NCBI GenBank assembly: GCA_000507305.1
Contig: DF239256.1
Coordinates: forward strand, 62,001 to 126,000
DNA: 64,000 nt
Source of the DNA: Breviolum minutum Mf 1.05b.01
Lineage: Eukaryota > Sar > Dinophyceae > Suessiales > Symbiodiniaceae
Direction of reading: 5' to 3'
The stretch's first letter is position 1. Each line of letters opens with the position of its first letter. The notes below the pieces were generated by a model, which had not been told where the DNA came from, did not search any database, and saw only the letters and a program-made list of their open reading frames with translations. Shown here one piece after another: positions 42,990 through 53,745 of the stretch. The translations under genes were made by a program, and so were the position numbers.

Positions 42990-43302
42990 CCTTCCATTGT
43001 CACCGAGGACCTTGGACAACGAGCTGAAGGCACATGCAAAGGCAATGGCAAGTGATTGGGACTGGCAGAGGCTGAGTTTTGTTCTTGAAGAGGAAGGTAA
43101 ACTTCAGGATCAAGAGCTTTTGAAAGCGCAGTCCAAAACGAACTCAGCTCTTCAAATGTCTCTTCAAGCTGGGTTCAGTCTTTTCGAAACGAATCTACAG
43201 AATGACCAGCTTTCACATAGAAGATGGCTCTTGTCCACATCTGGGGATGAAGCAAAAGCTCGTGCGGCAGTGGTCTCAAGCCTGGAGGCCCCAGATTGTG
43301 TA
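42990..43302 (+). CDS. Exon of unknown product
   Basis: The frame reads DNELKAHAKAMASDWDWQRL then SFVLEEEGKLQDQELLKAQS, KTNSALQMSLQAGFSLFETN and AAVVSSLEAPDCV, ending at TTGT/GTATGA. About 100 codons, probably coiled-coil or helical. Confidence 0.55.
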
Positions 43303-43453
43303 TGATCAACTTCAAACTTATAAATACTATTTTTCGAAGTCTCATAGTACCTCCACTCGGTCTTTGTTCTTTAAAGGTTTTAAAACATCGGAACTGGCAT
43401 TATTGTGCTTAGACTAAATGATAGATTTTGATTCCCTGATATTCCCTGCATAG

Positions 43454-43522
43454 GCCATGCATCAAGTGGCTTGGAGATTGGTAAATGAGACCATGACCGA
43501 TTTGTGCCCTACATGGTCCATT
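43454..43522 (+). CDS. Small exon
   Basis: Between TGCATAG and CATTG/GTATGA, reading AMHQVAWRLVNETMTDLCPT. Good splice sites. Confidence 0.5.
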
Positions 43523-43659
43523 GGTATGAATTCCAAGCAAGCCCAGTCAGGTTCCTCTCGCCTGTCAACTTAAACATATTTTTTTTGAGGCAGATTTATC
43601 TTGAACTTGGTTCTGAAAACAGTTGACTCTGAAATCTCTGAAATTCTCTGACTCTGAAA

Positions 43660-43985
43660 TTGAAACCAAAATCTGTCAAAACTGAAAAACCAGGTGGACC
43701 TGCTGCTGATATCGATGTTTCTGGCAAGCTGGACGCCCGTCTCCAGCCTTGGCTGTTGGCCAGGCTGGCAGGCCTCAACAATGGTGTTCGGCGAGAGTCT
43801 GCTGAGTGCATCATTGCTATTTTCAACATCACGACACAGGGTGTGTTGAGCTTGCACAAGCACCAATACTTGTTGCAGCAAGTAACAACTATGGCCCACA
43901 CTTATGGAAAGAGCTTTATTGCAATTGTGGTGATGGCAAAGCGAGCCGGTGACATGAGGGGTTCAACTACTGTGAAGTCGCTAGC
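43660..43985 (+). CDS. Exon of unknown product
   Basis: The frame reads KTEKPGGPAADIDVSGKLDA then RLQPWLLARLAGLNNGVRRE, SAECIIAIFNITTQGVLSLH and FIAIVVMAKRAGDMRGSTTV. Coding bias ends near 43985. Confidence 0.55.
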
Positions 43986-44104
43986 CTATTCAGTCACTTT
44001 TGTTTGCTTTTCGAACTACCCCAGTCCACAATGTAACATTCTTTGTTTTGCCCCACACTGTCACACTTTCTCACCAACTTGTTTAGAGTAGGCGACACCA
44101 ACTT

Positions 44105-44545
44105 CCATCAGGTCTGAGATCAAAGCAGAAAACGATGACGATGAAGATGATGGCAATGGCGATGCACCTGAGCACCAGATCGAAAATGAAGGTGCTGGAC
44201 TCATAAGGTTTGAGATTTCCTGCCATTTTTGGATACCTTATCATTATAATACTTATCATCCTGCCGCTGTGTTCTTTCTAAGACGCAATAAATGTTTCAA
44301 AAGTTATTATTATGAACTGACTCATTGAATAATCACTACCTAATGAGCTTCTCATACAGTGTTGGAAAACCTATTGCCATAGAATTTCCTGCAAGGTGAA
44401 ACTGATGACGAAGACAAGGCAGCCGATGCTGCCGACTGCATTCTGAGGGACTTCAACCATGAAATCCGATGCAAGTTCATGGAGAAGGACAGAGGATTGA
44501 AAGTGGCTGGGCCTTCCAGCATACCATTACTTTCAAATGAAAAGT
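44105..44545 (+). CDS. Two acidic exons (44113-44208, 44394-44545)
   Basis: The first reads SEIKAENDDDEDDGNGDAPE then HQIENEGAGLI and ends at ATAAG/GTTTGA. The second reads GETDDEDKAADAADCILRDF then NHEIRCKFMEKDRGLKVAGP. Acidic, solvent-exposed composition. Confidence 0.5.
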
Positions 44546-44651
44546 GTGTCATTAAATTGGAACTTACTACTGAAAAAATAATTCATGATGAGGCGCACCT
44601 CCACCCATTCTTACTTTCCCTTCGTTTAGTATCTAGACAGTTGGATCTGAG

Positions 44652-44897
44652 GTGAAACCTGCAGTTGTCCATTTCGAAGCTTCCAGTATTTACGGGCAAA
44701 GGACTGGATATCACGACCTTCTGATGATTACAGCTGCCGGGGCAAACAACTTTCACCGATCCAAGATGTGGAAAACAGGGGTGATTTCCCAAGTCACCAT
44801 GCTGGCTCGGCCAGAGATGGCCAAACCCCCCCGGGAGGCTAGCCGATACGGATCGGAAGGAAGATTCACGAGAGTGCAAGAGATGAAGCAGGACTGA
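44652..44897 (+). CDS. Exon of unknown product
   Basis: The frame reads VKPAVVHFEASSIYGQRTGY then HDLLMITAAGANNFHRSKMW, TGVISQVTMLARPEMAKPPR and a TGA. Globular composition. Confidence 0.5.
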   Translation: MKPAVVHFEASSIYGQRTGYHDLLMITAAGANNFHRSKMWKTGVISQVTMLARPEMAKPPREASRYGSEGRFTRVQEMKQD

Positions 44898-45025
44898 GTT
44901 ACAAATTATGTTTTCTTCCAAGATTCCAACTTTGTCATGATAACAAGTCGTAGGCCCTGTTGTATTATCAAAATCGGAAGCATACAGTGATAAATCCTCA
45001 GCATACTTTGTGCTTTTCCCTGTAG

Positions 45026-45740
45026 TACTGTACCGGTATATCCTTTATCTCCAAGCTCATCGAGGGATTGCAACCTTCTCCTGAATGGCCCACAGTGGTG
45101 CTTGATATGATGGGTTTCGATGGATTTGCTGCAATGCAATGCCTTTCCCAGAGTGCCAAGGGTTCCTTAGGGTAATAAACAATTAAGATATTTTTCTCTT
45201 TCTTCTTGTGGGTCTCCAGGAAAAACTATAAACCACATGTTAATAGAAAAAATGATAACCTGACAGAGGTATCCTTTCTTATTATCTAATATTATATGAT
45301 CTATTCCTCTCCACATATTTCTAAGGAAAGAAGGTTGCCTGCGGAACAGTCTGCCTCTCAACGCAAGAAGCGAACTATGTGACATCTAGCATTGCTGGAA
45401 AACTTTTTGGCATGGCACGATCCAGTGAATTCAAAATCGAAGGATTTCCAAACTTTGATGGAACACTGGCCGATTTGAAACAGTTTCAAAAGAGCCCATC
45501 GCCAGAATACAAGGTATGTGTTGCTTCAGGCAACAGTCTGATCATCAGGGATGCCCTCATCCAGTTTTGGTGTCAAAAGCATCAGGAGTTTTCTGACAAA
45601 ATGACTACCATTGTGGACGCTCATGACAAAGAGTTCAACCAATCCAAGCTCAAACGTGGAGTAGAAACCGCTACCAATGGAGAGCAATCAGATGAGCGCC
45701 CAAGCAAACGCTTGTGCTTAAACCAAGCCAAAACTTTGAA
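45026..45740 (+). CDS. Two exons (45026-45170, 45326-45740), unknown product
   Basis: After CCTGTAG: YCTGISFISKLIEGLQPSPE then WPTVVLDMMGFDGFAAMQCL and SQSAKGSL, ending near TTAG/GGTAAT. After TCTAAG: KKVACGTVCLSTQEANYVTS then SIAGKLFGMARSSEFKIEGF, LIIRDALIQFWCQKHQEFSD, NGEQSDERPSKRLCL. The VVLD strand and alternating hydrophobic pattern suggest an alpha/beta domain. No family name is justified. Confidence 0.55.
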
Positions 45741-45875
45741 TGAGCTAGAAGGCGAACATTCTGACTCAATGTTTCTTAATTATTTCAATTTGATCAGTCA
45801 GCTGTCCCTTCAGCCTTTCTTTTATGTTTCTTCATTCCCCAATTTCTTTACACAATAAGAATTAGACTAGTTCAC

Positions 45876-46211
45876 TCCTTGGCCATTGGCTTTTCATCAC
45901 TCCTGCACTCCCTCGGCCCACTGCTGAGGTTGGTGCTCAACTGCGGCAATTTCAGCTTGTCCTTGGTGGAGGACAATGGTGCGGTCTGGATCGGGGCTAC
46001 TGCAAAAACAAATGTTGAAGCCTTCACAGAACTTTTTGGATTTGGTTCTGGTGGGTTTGTTCGCCAATCCGAAGCCACTGATTCAATGTCTGATAGTGAT
46101 GGTCGCTGGGTGAACTTTTCCTTCAGTGATACCAACAACTATGTGGTGCTCGAAAAGGGGCGATCAGTGCAAAGCCACCTTGGGAATCAGCCCTTCTGGA
46201 ACAAGGTTTAG
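45876..46211 (+). CDS. Exon of unknown product
   Basis: The frame reads LLHSLGPLLRLVLNCGNFSL then SLVEDNGAVWIGATAKTNVE, AFTELFGFGSGGFVRQSEAT and NYVVLEKGRSVQSHLGNQPF. Beta-rich pattern. Confidence 0.5.
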   Translation, partial: SLAIGFSSLLHSLGPLLRLVLNCGNFSLSLVEDNGAVWIGATAKTNVEAFTELFGFGSGGFVRQSEATDSMSDSDGRWVNFSFSDTNNYVVLEKGRSVQSHLGNQPFWNKV

Positions 46212-46413
46212 TTTTTTTGGTTGTGGAACGGGGGTGCAGAAAGTACTGACTGCTTTCAATCATTTTCACTCGACATCAATTTGTACATGAATGAACCAAT
46301 AACAGAGTCAGAGGTTTATATAATAACTTATTATGTTGAATTGATGATAAATAAACATGATATTTGATATTATATAATGTACTATACTTTCCAAACTTAT
46401 CAATCTACGGCTG

Positions 46414-46753
46414 CAGCTCCCTGCAAGGTCATGCGCTTAAACGATCTCCTCAAGTGTCTAGAAGATCAAGGAGAAGTTAATTACGCGGTGGCTGAACACC
46501 AATTGACGAAGAATGATTCAGGGGACTTTAGCATCAAAAGCCTTGTGCCAGTCTGCTTCATCCTTGACCCCCTGAAAGTCAAAAGGAAGAAAACCAAGGC
46601 CTTCAGGGGTTGATATGAGCATTCCTTGCCATGTTCCCCACCAACTCAACTGTGCTTCCAGGCTGCAAATGCACTCACGTTTGGTGCCAAGCTTGACCTG
46701 GCAAAGCTGCGGACGTCTGTCAACATTCTCACAACTTGGAGGCTGAGGCCAGG
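46414..46753 (+). CDS. Two exons (46414-46612, 46661-46753)
   Basis: The first, after GCTGCAG, reads CKVMRLNDLLKCLEDQGEVN then YAVAEHQLTKNDSGDFSIKS and DPLKVKRKKTKAF. The second, after TTCCAG, reads AANALTFGAKLDLAKLRTSV then NILTTWRLRP and ends at CCAG/GTATCA. Confidence 0.55.
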
Positions 46754-46863
46754 TATCAGGATAATAAATCAACATGATTTTCTTTGATGTCTCATGATCT
46801 TCGTCTTAAATTACGATACAGAAACCAGTCCATACTTTTATCTCTATTGAGTCTTTTGCTTCC

Positions 46864-47026
46864 AGATTCCAGGATTCATGTGGACCCTTCTGAGTCTATC
46901 GGTGCAAAGCTGGTACCAGTCCGGCCCACAGCTGTGACTGCAGGGTCCATTTCACTATCTGCCGAACAAGTCTTGCAGCTAGTGTAGGGCTATGGCAAAC
47001 AGGCTGTCAAGAACAATGAGCTGTGG
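46864..47026 (+). CDS. Exon with an internal in-frame TAG
   Basis: The frame reads HVDPSESIGAKLVPVRPTAV then TAGSISLSAEQVLQLV, TAG at 46985-46987, and continues GYGKQAVKNNELW up to CTGTG/GTATGT. Coding bias continues after the stop. This looks like a point nonsense change (from CAG, AAG or similar) or an allelic or assembly error. Confidence 0.45.
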
Positions 47027-47237
47027 TATGTTGATACCCCATATCATGACTATGATTGATGTTACTATTACTGACATATTATGTTGAACAATTTGTTCTG
47101 TATTATATCAAAAGATAATAAGAATTAATGGTATCCAGTAATAGATACACCCTAAGATAAAAAAAAGCTGAACATGTGAAATTAATATATTCAGTTCATC
47201 TCATCAATGATGGGCAGCCTGTGCCGTTTTGATCTTT

Positions 47238-47485
47238 AGCACAAAGCGGTGTTGGAGACTGGAGAGGTTGGCAGGGTGGCGTGGGTAGGTGACTCCCTCC
47301 TCAATTTGGGCAGTCAAAATTTTAGGGGCCACCTGAACTGAACCTCGAATCGAAGCAACACTTGCAAACCGTTTGGGTGGACAAAAAAAAGCTGCAGTCA
47401 ACAAAATCTGAATACAAGTCAGTGACTGTGTTTGATGTTTCAAATCTGTATTATGGTGAGGTAGCTCCTTGGTTTGTTTGATTGT
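47238..47485 (+). CDS. One or two exons of unknown product
   Basis: After CTTTAG the frame reads HKAVLETGEVGRVAWVGDSL then LNLGSQNFRGHL. Slightly later another frame reads SKQHLQTVWVDKKKLQSTKS then VTVFDVSNLYYGEVAPW. A tiny intron or a frameshift separates them. The long minus-strand open frame here is a shadow. Confidence 0.45.
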
Positions 47486-47566
47486 TTTACATCTTTGCTC
47501 TTTCTGTTCAAGGACCCCGGGATTTTTACTTGAGGTGTTGTGGTCCTTACCACTCACTGTAGAGTA

Positions 47567-50500
47567 ATGGCAGGCAACGTCAATTTTAGCCCTGCATTTT
47601 CACTTGGTGATTATTCCATGTTGATAGACTCGGCTGCACCAGCAACAACAGCTGGGCAGCAAGTTCCCCGTGCCCCATCTTCATCTGTGGCACAGAGTCG
47701 AACTTCCAATACTTCAGGAGCACAGTAGATACGAACAACAACTTGCATATAATACTTGATTCGATGTTTCCAGGTACTAGTTGCCTCAACTCCTTGGAAC
47801 ATAGTCAGAATCTAGCGACCCGTGCTTTGCCAGGAGCCCAATTATTACAACGCTGTGATCTCAGTGGGTCTGCAAGCGGATCAAAAGAAGATGAGTCATC
47901 AGCGGACAAAGAAGAACAAACTACTATGAAGAAACCAGCAGCAGCTAAGAACCAGACCAAACCTAAGAAAGGAAAGAACAAGGAAGAGGACGAGGAAGTT
48001 GCCCCTCTTGGGTTCAAAGGAGGGAAGAACGATGATGATGATGATGATGATCAGGATGGGTCTGATGAAGGGAAACCAAAACGCAAGACGAGAAAAGCTC
48101 AGAACACGAAAAAGGACAAGACCAAACCAAAGAAAAAAGACAAGAAAGAGAAAGATAGCAAAAAGAAGACCAAATCAGGAAAGAAGCGAGATGATGGTGC
48201 TTCCGTTTCTTCTTCTAGTGATTCACCTGATATGGAGGTGAAAGGTGACTCAAATGATGAAGGTGATCCTGACGAGTTGAATGATGCTATTCGGCGAGCA
48301 ACACTCGCAGAACAAGCTTTCTTACATCACGATTCTGAACATGATGAGAAGGCACCATTCCATCACCCAATCGTTGAGTCAGTGTGATTTGATGGATAGA
48401 AAACATGTGTCTGATTTTTTTCCTTTTACCCCTGCTCCAGATTTCCCAACACTGGCACACATGTCCGTACCTTGCAGGCCCAGATTGCCGCTGATCACGA
48501 CGGCCTGGAACCGGAGATGGAGGACATCTACCGAACTCAACTTTGACCTTTTGCAAATTTTTGGTGACAAGGTGAAATAGAATTATTCTCAGAAGTCATT
48601 TCAAAATAGAAAGTTGTCCATCATAAATTGTAACAAAGCACTATGACCTGAAGCTGTGATTAGAACCTCCCATTGTATATTGACTTGTAATCCCCTCCTT
48701 GTGATTAGGATCTCCATCCTAAACTTGTACTTGATGACTGAACTGAAACCAGGAGAAAATGGAAGCCTTATCGCCCTACGAGTATCAGGATGAGGATGCA
48801 GATTCGCTTACAGTTCCCACTCTGGACCGACTGCTGCTATGGGACAGGGCAGGGTGGTTTCAAACGTGCACTCACTCAGTTGTCATATCATAACATGACT
48901 CCTTATAATATGGTATTGTCTTAAGACCTTATGATAATAAAAGTCAGTGTAGTCTGCCATGTAGATATACATCATCTTGGACTATGGTGATGCTTGCCAA
49001 AAAACTTGTTTCTTTGACAGTGAGAAAGGCTCAAGACCTCTGCTCTACTTAGTTGGTAGTCAGGCTAGTTTCAATCTTGAGGATGGCAGCCTGGCAATGG
49101 GTGTTTGCATTTGTGCCACATGATCCTTTCATGGTGAAAGGTCCGATGCCGAGCGCTATGCCACCACCTCCTCCCGGAGCTTTGGATGGGCGGCCCCCAC
49201 CAGGGTTTTCGACACCACTCACTCCAAGCATGCCAGTGTCAACGGAGCCAATGAAAGGTGGTGATGCAGGTGATCCCCAAAATTCCCCAAAAACAACATT
49301 GGGGCCAGTGTGTGAAGAGATCCCCAAAAAAACAGTGGGGCCAGTGTGTGAAGAGATCCCCAAAAAAACAGTGGGGAATGTCAAGGACATCAAGACTGAT
49401 CCACCACTTCTTCCAAAGGCTGAACCGACCAAGCCGCCCATGGCACCTGCTTTTCTTCATGGCGCTGTGTTTCCGGCTCCACCACCGTTTTGGCCTCGCG
49501 CTGGAGAAGATGGGCCCAGGGGCAAGGGCTATGGCAAGAAGAACTCTGAAATTATGGAAGTGATTGAGGTGGAGCCCGAATATCCGGAGCAGCATGTTCC
49601 GAGGCATGTTCGTCCTCGGCCAAAATGCAGGCCGATTGAAAAAACCACTGATAATCAATCCTATGAAAAGACTGAGGAACACCGGGAGAAAGTTGTTACT
49701 AGCAGCACCAAGACCATGAGGGAGGAAGAGATGGATTATACCAACCCACCCAAACGTTGGAAACCGTCTTCTTCTTCTGATTCTTGGAAAGATTGGTCCT
49801 GGAAAGACTATGAGACCCCTGAAGGTGATGATGGTAATGACCATGGCTACAATCATGGCTGTGGCTCCAAGTGGTATGATTATGATGATGGTTACTATTG
49901 TCGCTCTTGGGGGAGAAAATGGTCGTCTGACACCACTGACCGCTGAGTAGAGTCCAAGAGCAAGTTGGATCCCTGTCTTTTACATAGTAGGGAAATTTTG
50001 GCCTGCGATCTGAGCCGCAAGTTGGATCCCTCTCTTTTACATAGTGGGAAATTTTGGCCTGCAATTTGCATTCCAGGTTTGGGGCTTTGAAACTTGAAAC
50101 ATTAAACCTCTGAAGATTAACTGCTGAAATGTAAATGACAAATTAAATATTACTGAGTCTTTTTGATCCCCAAGCTTTGTCTTTGCCTGGAATGATTTTA
50201 AGAACCTCGGAGCAAGAGTCTCAGGTATATCGGAAGATCATCTGCGGTTGCATGTTGAAAAAGGCGGTTTCATGTTCTGCCCTAAAGCTAGGTTCCAAGA
50301 AAACCCCTAGCACTTTACAACAGCTTGGATGAACAGCAAACAAATAATTGATTTTGAATGTGACATTGACATGTAGTCCTACCTGCTTGCCTTTGCTTTT
50401 CCTAGCTTAGAGCTTAGCCCTCTTCCATACCCTTCCCTCTTCGCTGCCTGCAGGACCTTGGCTACTGGGATAAGCCTGTCCTGAGAACGGAAGGGAACGT

Positions 50501-51832
50501 GGCCAACCCAGTGGATGAACCGGACGTCTATGTGTGGCCGAACGGGGATATAGCTCAAGTATGTGCAGGTCAAGTGCTGAACCACGAGGATATTCAATGG
50601 TGTTTTTGTAACAAAGATTGTTTTCATCTTTTCAATACTCGGTTTCTTTAAGCCTTTTAGCCTGTCTTGCAGGAATTGGAGGAGATGCGACAAATATACA
50701 TGTCCATCCCTGGAAACAAAGAGGCGCCTCTAGCTCCCCATCTCTGCAAACATCCCATCTCTGACCTCAGCACCAGGCTCTTGCCAGCTTATTGGAGCTG
50801 GAGAAGATTGAAGCTGGAGAATCAAACGAGAAGGACGTTTTTTTTATATAAGGAAATTTAGTGGTGGGCCATGTGTCAATGTCCATTAAGTGATTCTCAC
50901 TATGCACCATGCAAACAATGAACACATTCAGCATCCTGAACATATCATTTAGCTAGGAGATTTCTGAATCCTTGCCAGAAGCTCCTCTTGCAAGAAAGGA
51001 CCGCTAGCTCACGACATGTGCTCATCGCTTCATGTTTATCAAGCAGTTTTCTTAATTCTTGTTCAAGATATTGTTGAAGAAAAGCCACTTGTCTTATGCA
51101 GGATTCTATGGAAGCCCTCCCCAGTTGCGAACTTGAGGCAAGGAAACATTAAGATACTTAATTCCTCTTGATTTGTTTTTTTGCATGTGCCAGGAAAACG
51201 GTTCCATGGTTCCTGCCCCTGGTGAAAATGGCATCAAGGAATCCCTTGAGATAGTTTCTGTGGTTGAGTCCCCTGATTCGCCTGGCTCTGAAATGGTTCC
51301 TGCTCCTGCTGAGTTACTTTTCTGAATATACTGAAATATAATGAGATCTAATGATCAAGATATGATAACTTGTCATTGTCTATATGCACTGACTCTTCTC
51401 CTTCTATTTAGGATTCTCCTACCCTCTTCTGCTTTGAGGTTGAAGACAGCTACAAAGGCCAATGGAAAGGGACAGACGAAAGGAAAGGGAGGGAAAGCCA
51501 TGAAAGCCATGAAAGCCATGAAAGCCAAAGGGAAAGGAAAAGGGGAAGGAAAAGGGAAAGCTAAAGGGAAAGCCAAAGGAAAAGACAGGACCGATAAAAA
51601 GAAAAAAGGCAATGACAAAGATGACACTTACAAGAAGGCCTACAGTCGTGTCTATAGACGTGAACTGGCTGCTGGGAAGCCATTGGAAAAGGCGGGGTGT
51701 TCTCCCTTCAACTTCAAATCAAAATTCCTGATTACTGTATATTAAATTGATTCACCCTTTGCCCTACTTAGAGCTCTGAACAGGCTCGGGAACTTGCAAG
51801 AGCAGCTGGTGCAAAGGCTGGTCCATCCAAAT
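47567..51832 (+). CDS. Multi-exon low-complexity Lys/Asp-, Pro- and Gly-Lys-rich protein
   Basis: ATG at 47567 opens MAGNVNFSPAFSLGDYSM and a Ser/Thr/Ala/Gln stretch to 47725. The next exon (about 47774-48381) reads DESSADKEEQTTMKKPAAAK then runs of Lys with a poly-Asp block, ending HHDSEHDEKAPFHHPIVES. Then come 48478-48543 (AQIAADHDGLEPEMEDIYRT), 48753-48882 (EKMEALSPYEYQDEDADSLT), 49022 to about 49066, and 49141-49946, which is Pro-rich (PMPSAMPPPPPGALDGRPPP) with a 12-residue repeat and an acidic Trp/Tyr/Gly tail. Further exons are 50454-50559 (DLGYWDKPVLRTEGNVANPV), about 50674-50835, 51195-51314, 51413-51697 (GGKAMKAMKAMKAKGKGKGE) and a last exon 51773-51832 (SSEQARELARAAGAKAGPSK) with TGA. 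Intrinsically disordered, perhaps nucleic-acid binding. Whether this is one gene or the 3' half of a larger one is open. Confidence 0.5.
49297..49380 (+). repeat. 36-bp in-frame tandem repeat
   Basis: Just over two copies of a unit encoding GPVCEEIPKKTV inside the Pro-rich exon. The second copy (from GGGGCCAGTGTGTGAAGAGA) is nearly identical to the first at the DNA level, indicating recent duplication. Confidence 0.85.
49961..50074 (+). repeat. 57-bp direct repeat, two copies
   Basis: CAAGTTGGATCCCT..TCTTTTACATAGT and GGGAAATTTTGGCCTGC occur at 49961-50017 and again from 50018, just after the Pro-rich exon. Confidence 0.85.
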
Positions 51833-52372
51833 GAGATGTGCTGAGATCCGTGCATTCGCGAAGGGGTGCAGCGAAAAGAAATGGCAGCGGAGCCAGGGAT
51901 GGTGCGACCTCCTACCTCCTACCTTCCTTCCTTCCTTCATATTCATAATATCTTTTACATTATATCAAGATAATACTTTATGAATATGACATAAACAACC
52001 TTGTCCACTATATATACATAATATGTTTCTTTACTATTTGGGAATATCAGAAAATATAATATAATATTATATTATCTTATGATATCATGATGCCTACACC
52101 TCAGACTCCTTGACATCCTGAATCTATCCTTCCTCTTTTTCCAGCAACCTCCAGTCCATTCTGAAGTTCTAGTTTGTTTTGGGAAAGGTCCCACTTAGCA
52201 AGAGACTCCCTTACATGTAGTAGCAATGATGTGTCGGAATTTGTTGGGCCACTCACAGGTTTGTCACATGTTTGTCACTTTGAAACAATAATCGGAGCCA
52301 GGTGTAAACTCGATCAATTCCAATTGTTGGGAAAGGGAATGCTTGCAAGAAACCACAAACTTGTATAATATG

Positions 52373-52445
52373 TATATATATATATATATATGCACCTTAT
52401 GCAACAGATCGTATCTATATGCATTATATATACGTATATGTATAT
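52373..52445 (+). repeat. (TA)n-rich tract
   Basis: ATGTATATATATATATATAT and further TATA/TACGTA runs. Low complexity. The flanks 51833-52370 hold only intron-like AT-rich sequence. Confidence 0.7.
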
Positions 52446-52519
52446 GTCTAATGCTTATGTTTACTCTTTCAAATCAACAAGTGATATTTTGCCAAACTCA
52501 CACTTGCCACCTTATGACG

Positions 52520-52666
52520 GCCAGGTTGGTGGAAGCCTTTGCCGATGAGATGCTGAGACCTGGAAATTTACGCCTTGCAACTTGGATGAAACAATTGGGA
52601 GGTTTGGAGGTTCAGGATGAGGGGTCAAAGATTGATTATGATAAGTTGCTTCGTTATGCTTGGTGA
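52520..52666 (+). CDS. Terminal exon, EF-hand-like end (tentative)
   Basis: The frame reads RLVEAFADEMLRPGNLRLAT then WMKQLGGLEVQDEGSKIDYD, KLLRYAW and TGA at 52664-52666. The ending (D-x-G-SKIDYDKLLRYAW) resembles the close of an EF-hand helix-loop-helix, but the calcium loop is not canonical. Upstream exons were not identified. Confidence 0.4.
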   Translation, partial: ARLVEAFADEMLRPGNLRLATWMKQLGGLEVQDEGSKIDYDKLLRYAW

Positions 52667-53026
52667 CCTGAAGAGTTCCACATTTTCTCAGAATTCCAAG
52701 TTTTTTGGTTGCTGCCCTGAGATGTCTTGTGGAGTGGTGGAAATGATTCAAGGAGAATGATTCACACCTTCGTAGGTTGGTAGGTTGGAGTCCCTAGAAA
52801 GTGATACATGTCATGCACAATACACATAACACCAGTTGGAAAAATCTGTGCTTTCTCCAATCATCTAAAATTCAATCCAAGATAGTACCTTTGAGGTGAT
52901 TTAGCCTTGAAGCGAAAATATACACAGTAGAATAGTACGATCTTATTGAACTAAAATCTTACTGCCTGTTTTGAAGCTATGTTTGGATCCTTTTCTTCGC
53001 CTTAAAAAACCCAGGTTTTCTTAGGG

Positions 53027-53150
53027 CTTCAACGTGAGCACAGCGATACTGTGGCTGGCCTCAGTCGACCCTTTGGCTACAAGGAGCTGCGACGCTACCG
53101 TGGAGCGGATACTTGGACGCCAATGGATAGAGATGGGAAAAAACGGGAAA
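53027..53150 (+). CDS. Exon of unknown product
   Basis: The frame reads LQREHSDTVAGLSRPFGYKE then LRRYRGADTWTPMDRDGKKR. GC-rich core; the 3' part is AT-rich and probably intron. Confidence 0.45.
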
Positions 53151-53599
53151 AAAACGGCATTCTGAATGGTCCAAATATGTCCCAATCTTTCAAACAGTTC
53201 TTGTGTCAGAATCATGTTTGTTTTCAAATTTGATTTAGTTTTGTAGCTTGAGAACCTGAGGGTTTTTTCTTTGGGAAGCTGGGAAGCTTGCAAAACGAAT
53301 GGCAAGATTCCACAGCCATGGACCATCCTCCCATAAGAACTCTCTGGAAAAAGCGAAGTCGAGTTTGGTATTGACTGCTATTGTAATCTCGAGACAACAT
53401 GGGATATGGGTGTGTTTCAAGCATGTCATGATTTTCGACCCTACTGAAGGATTGACTACAGGAAGATTGTCAGTATTCATATGCAACTGAGAAGTCATGG
53501 GACACGGGCATTAGAACTTGATGTCATGTTAGGTAGTGGGCAGGAAGCTTCAAAACTTGATTATTTCGCTGGGATTCAGCCATTTGTTGCCTACTTCCG

Positions 53600-53745
53600 T
53601 TGCATTTCTCAACTTTTGTGAGGTTTATTTTCCATGGGATATGGGCATGTTGCTCTTCAGCGAGTTGTATGCTATTGGAGTGCCATTGTTTCTGCCGGAC
53701 AGGGCATGGATGTCATCCATCATCAAGCGACTCTCAGATGGTGAA
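53600..53745 (+). CDS. Exon with FPWDM...FSELYAIGVPLFLP motif
   Basis: The frame reads FPWDMGMLLFSELYAIGVPL then FLPDRAWMSSIIKRL. A similar pattern (IP.....S.FE.Y..G.PLF.P) occurs, from memory, in a group of uncharacterised algal proteins thought to be glycosyltransferase-like. That link is only recollection. It may belong with the exons at 54432 and 55915. Confidence 0.45.

Noticed and set aside
47204..47557. 117-codon minus-strand frame with protein-like composition
   Set aside because: The + strand reads VLETGEVGRVAWVGDSLL after a proper acceptor and TVWVDKKKLQSTKS later, in line with all neighbours.
49022..49140. Suspected frameshift between LVGSQAS and the Pro-rich frame
   Set aside because: A GT-AG intron of about 70 nt ending at 49140 explains the frame change without a mutation, although shorter donors are also possible.
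49239..49856. 205-codon minus-strand frame
   Set aside because: Shadow of the Pro-rich + exon. The + frame has the in-frame tandem repeat and balanced composition.
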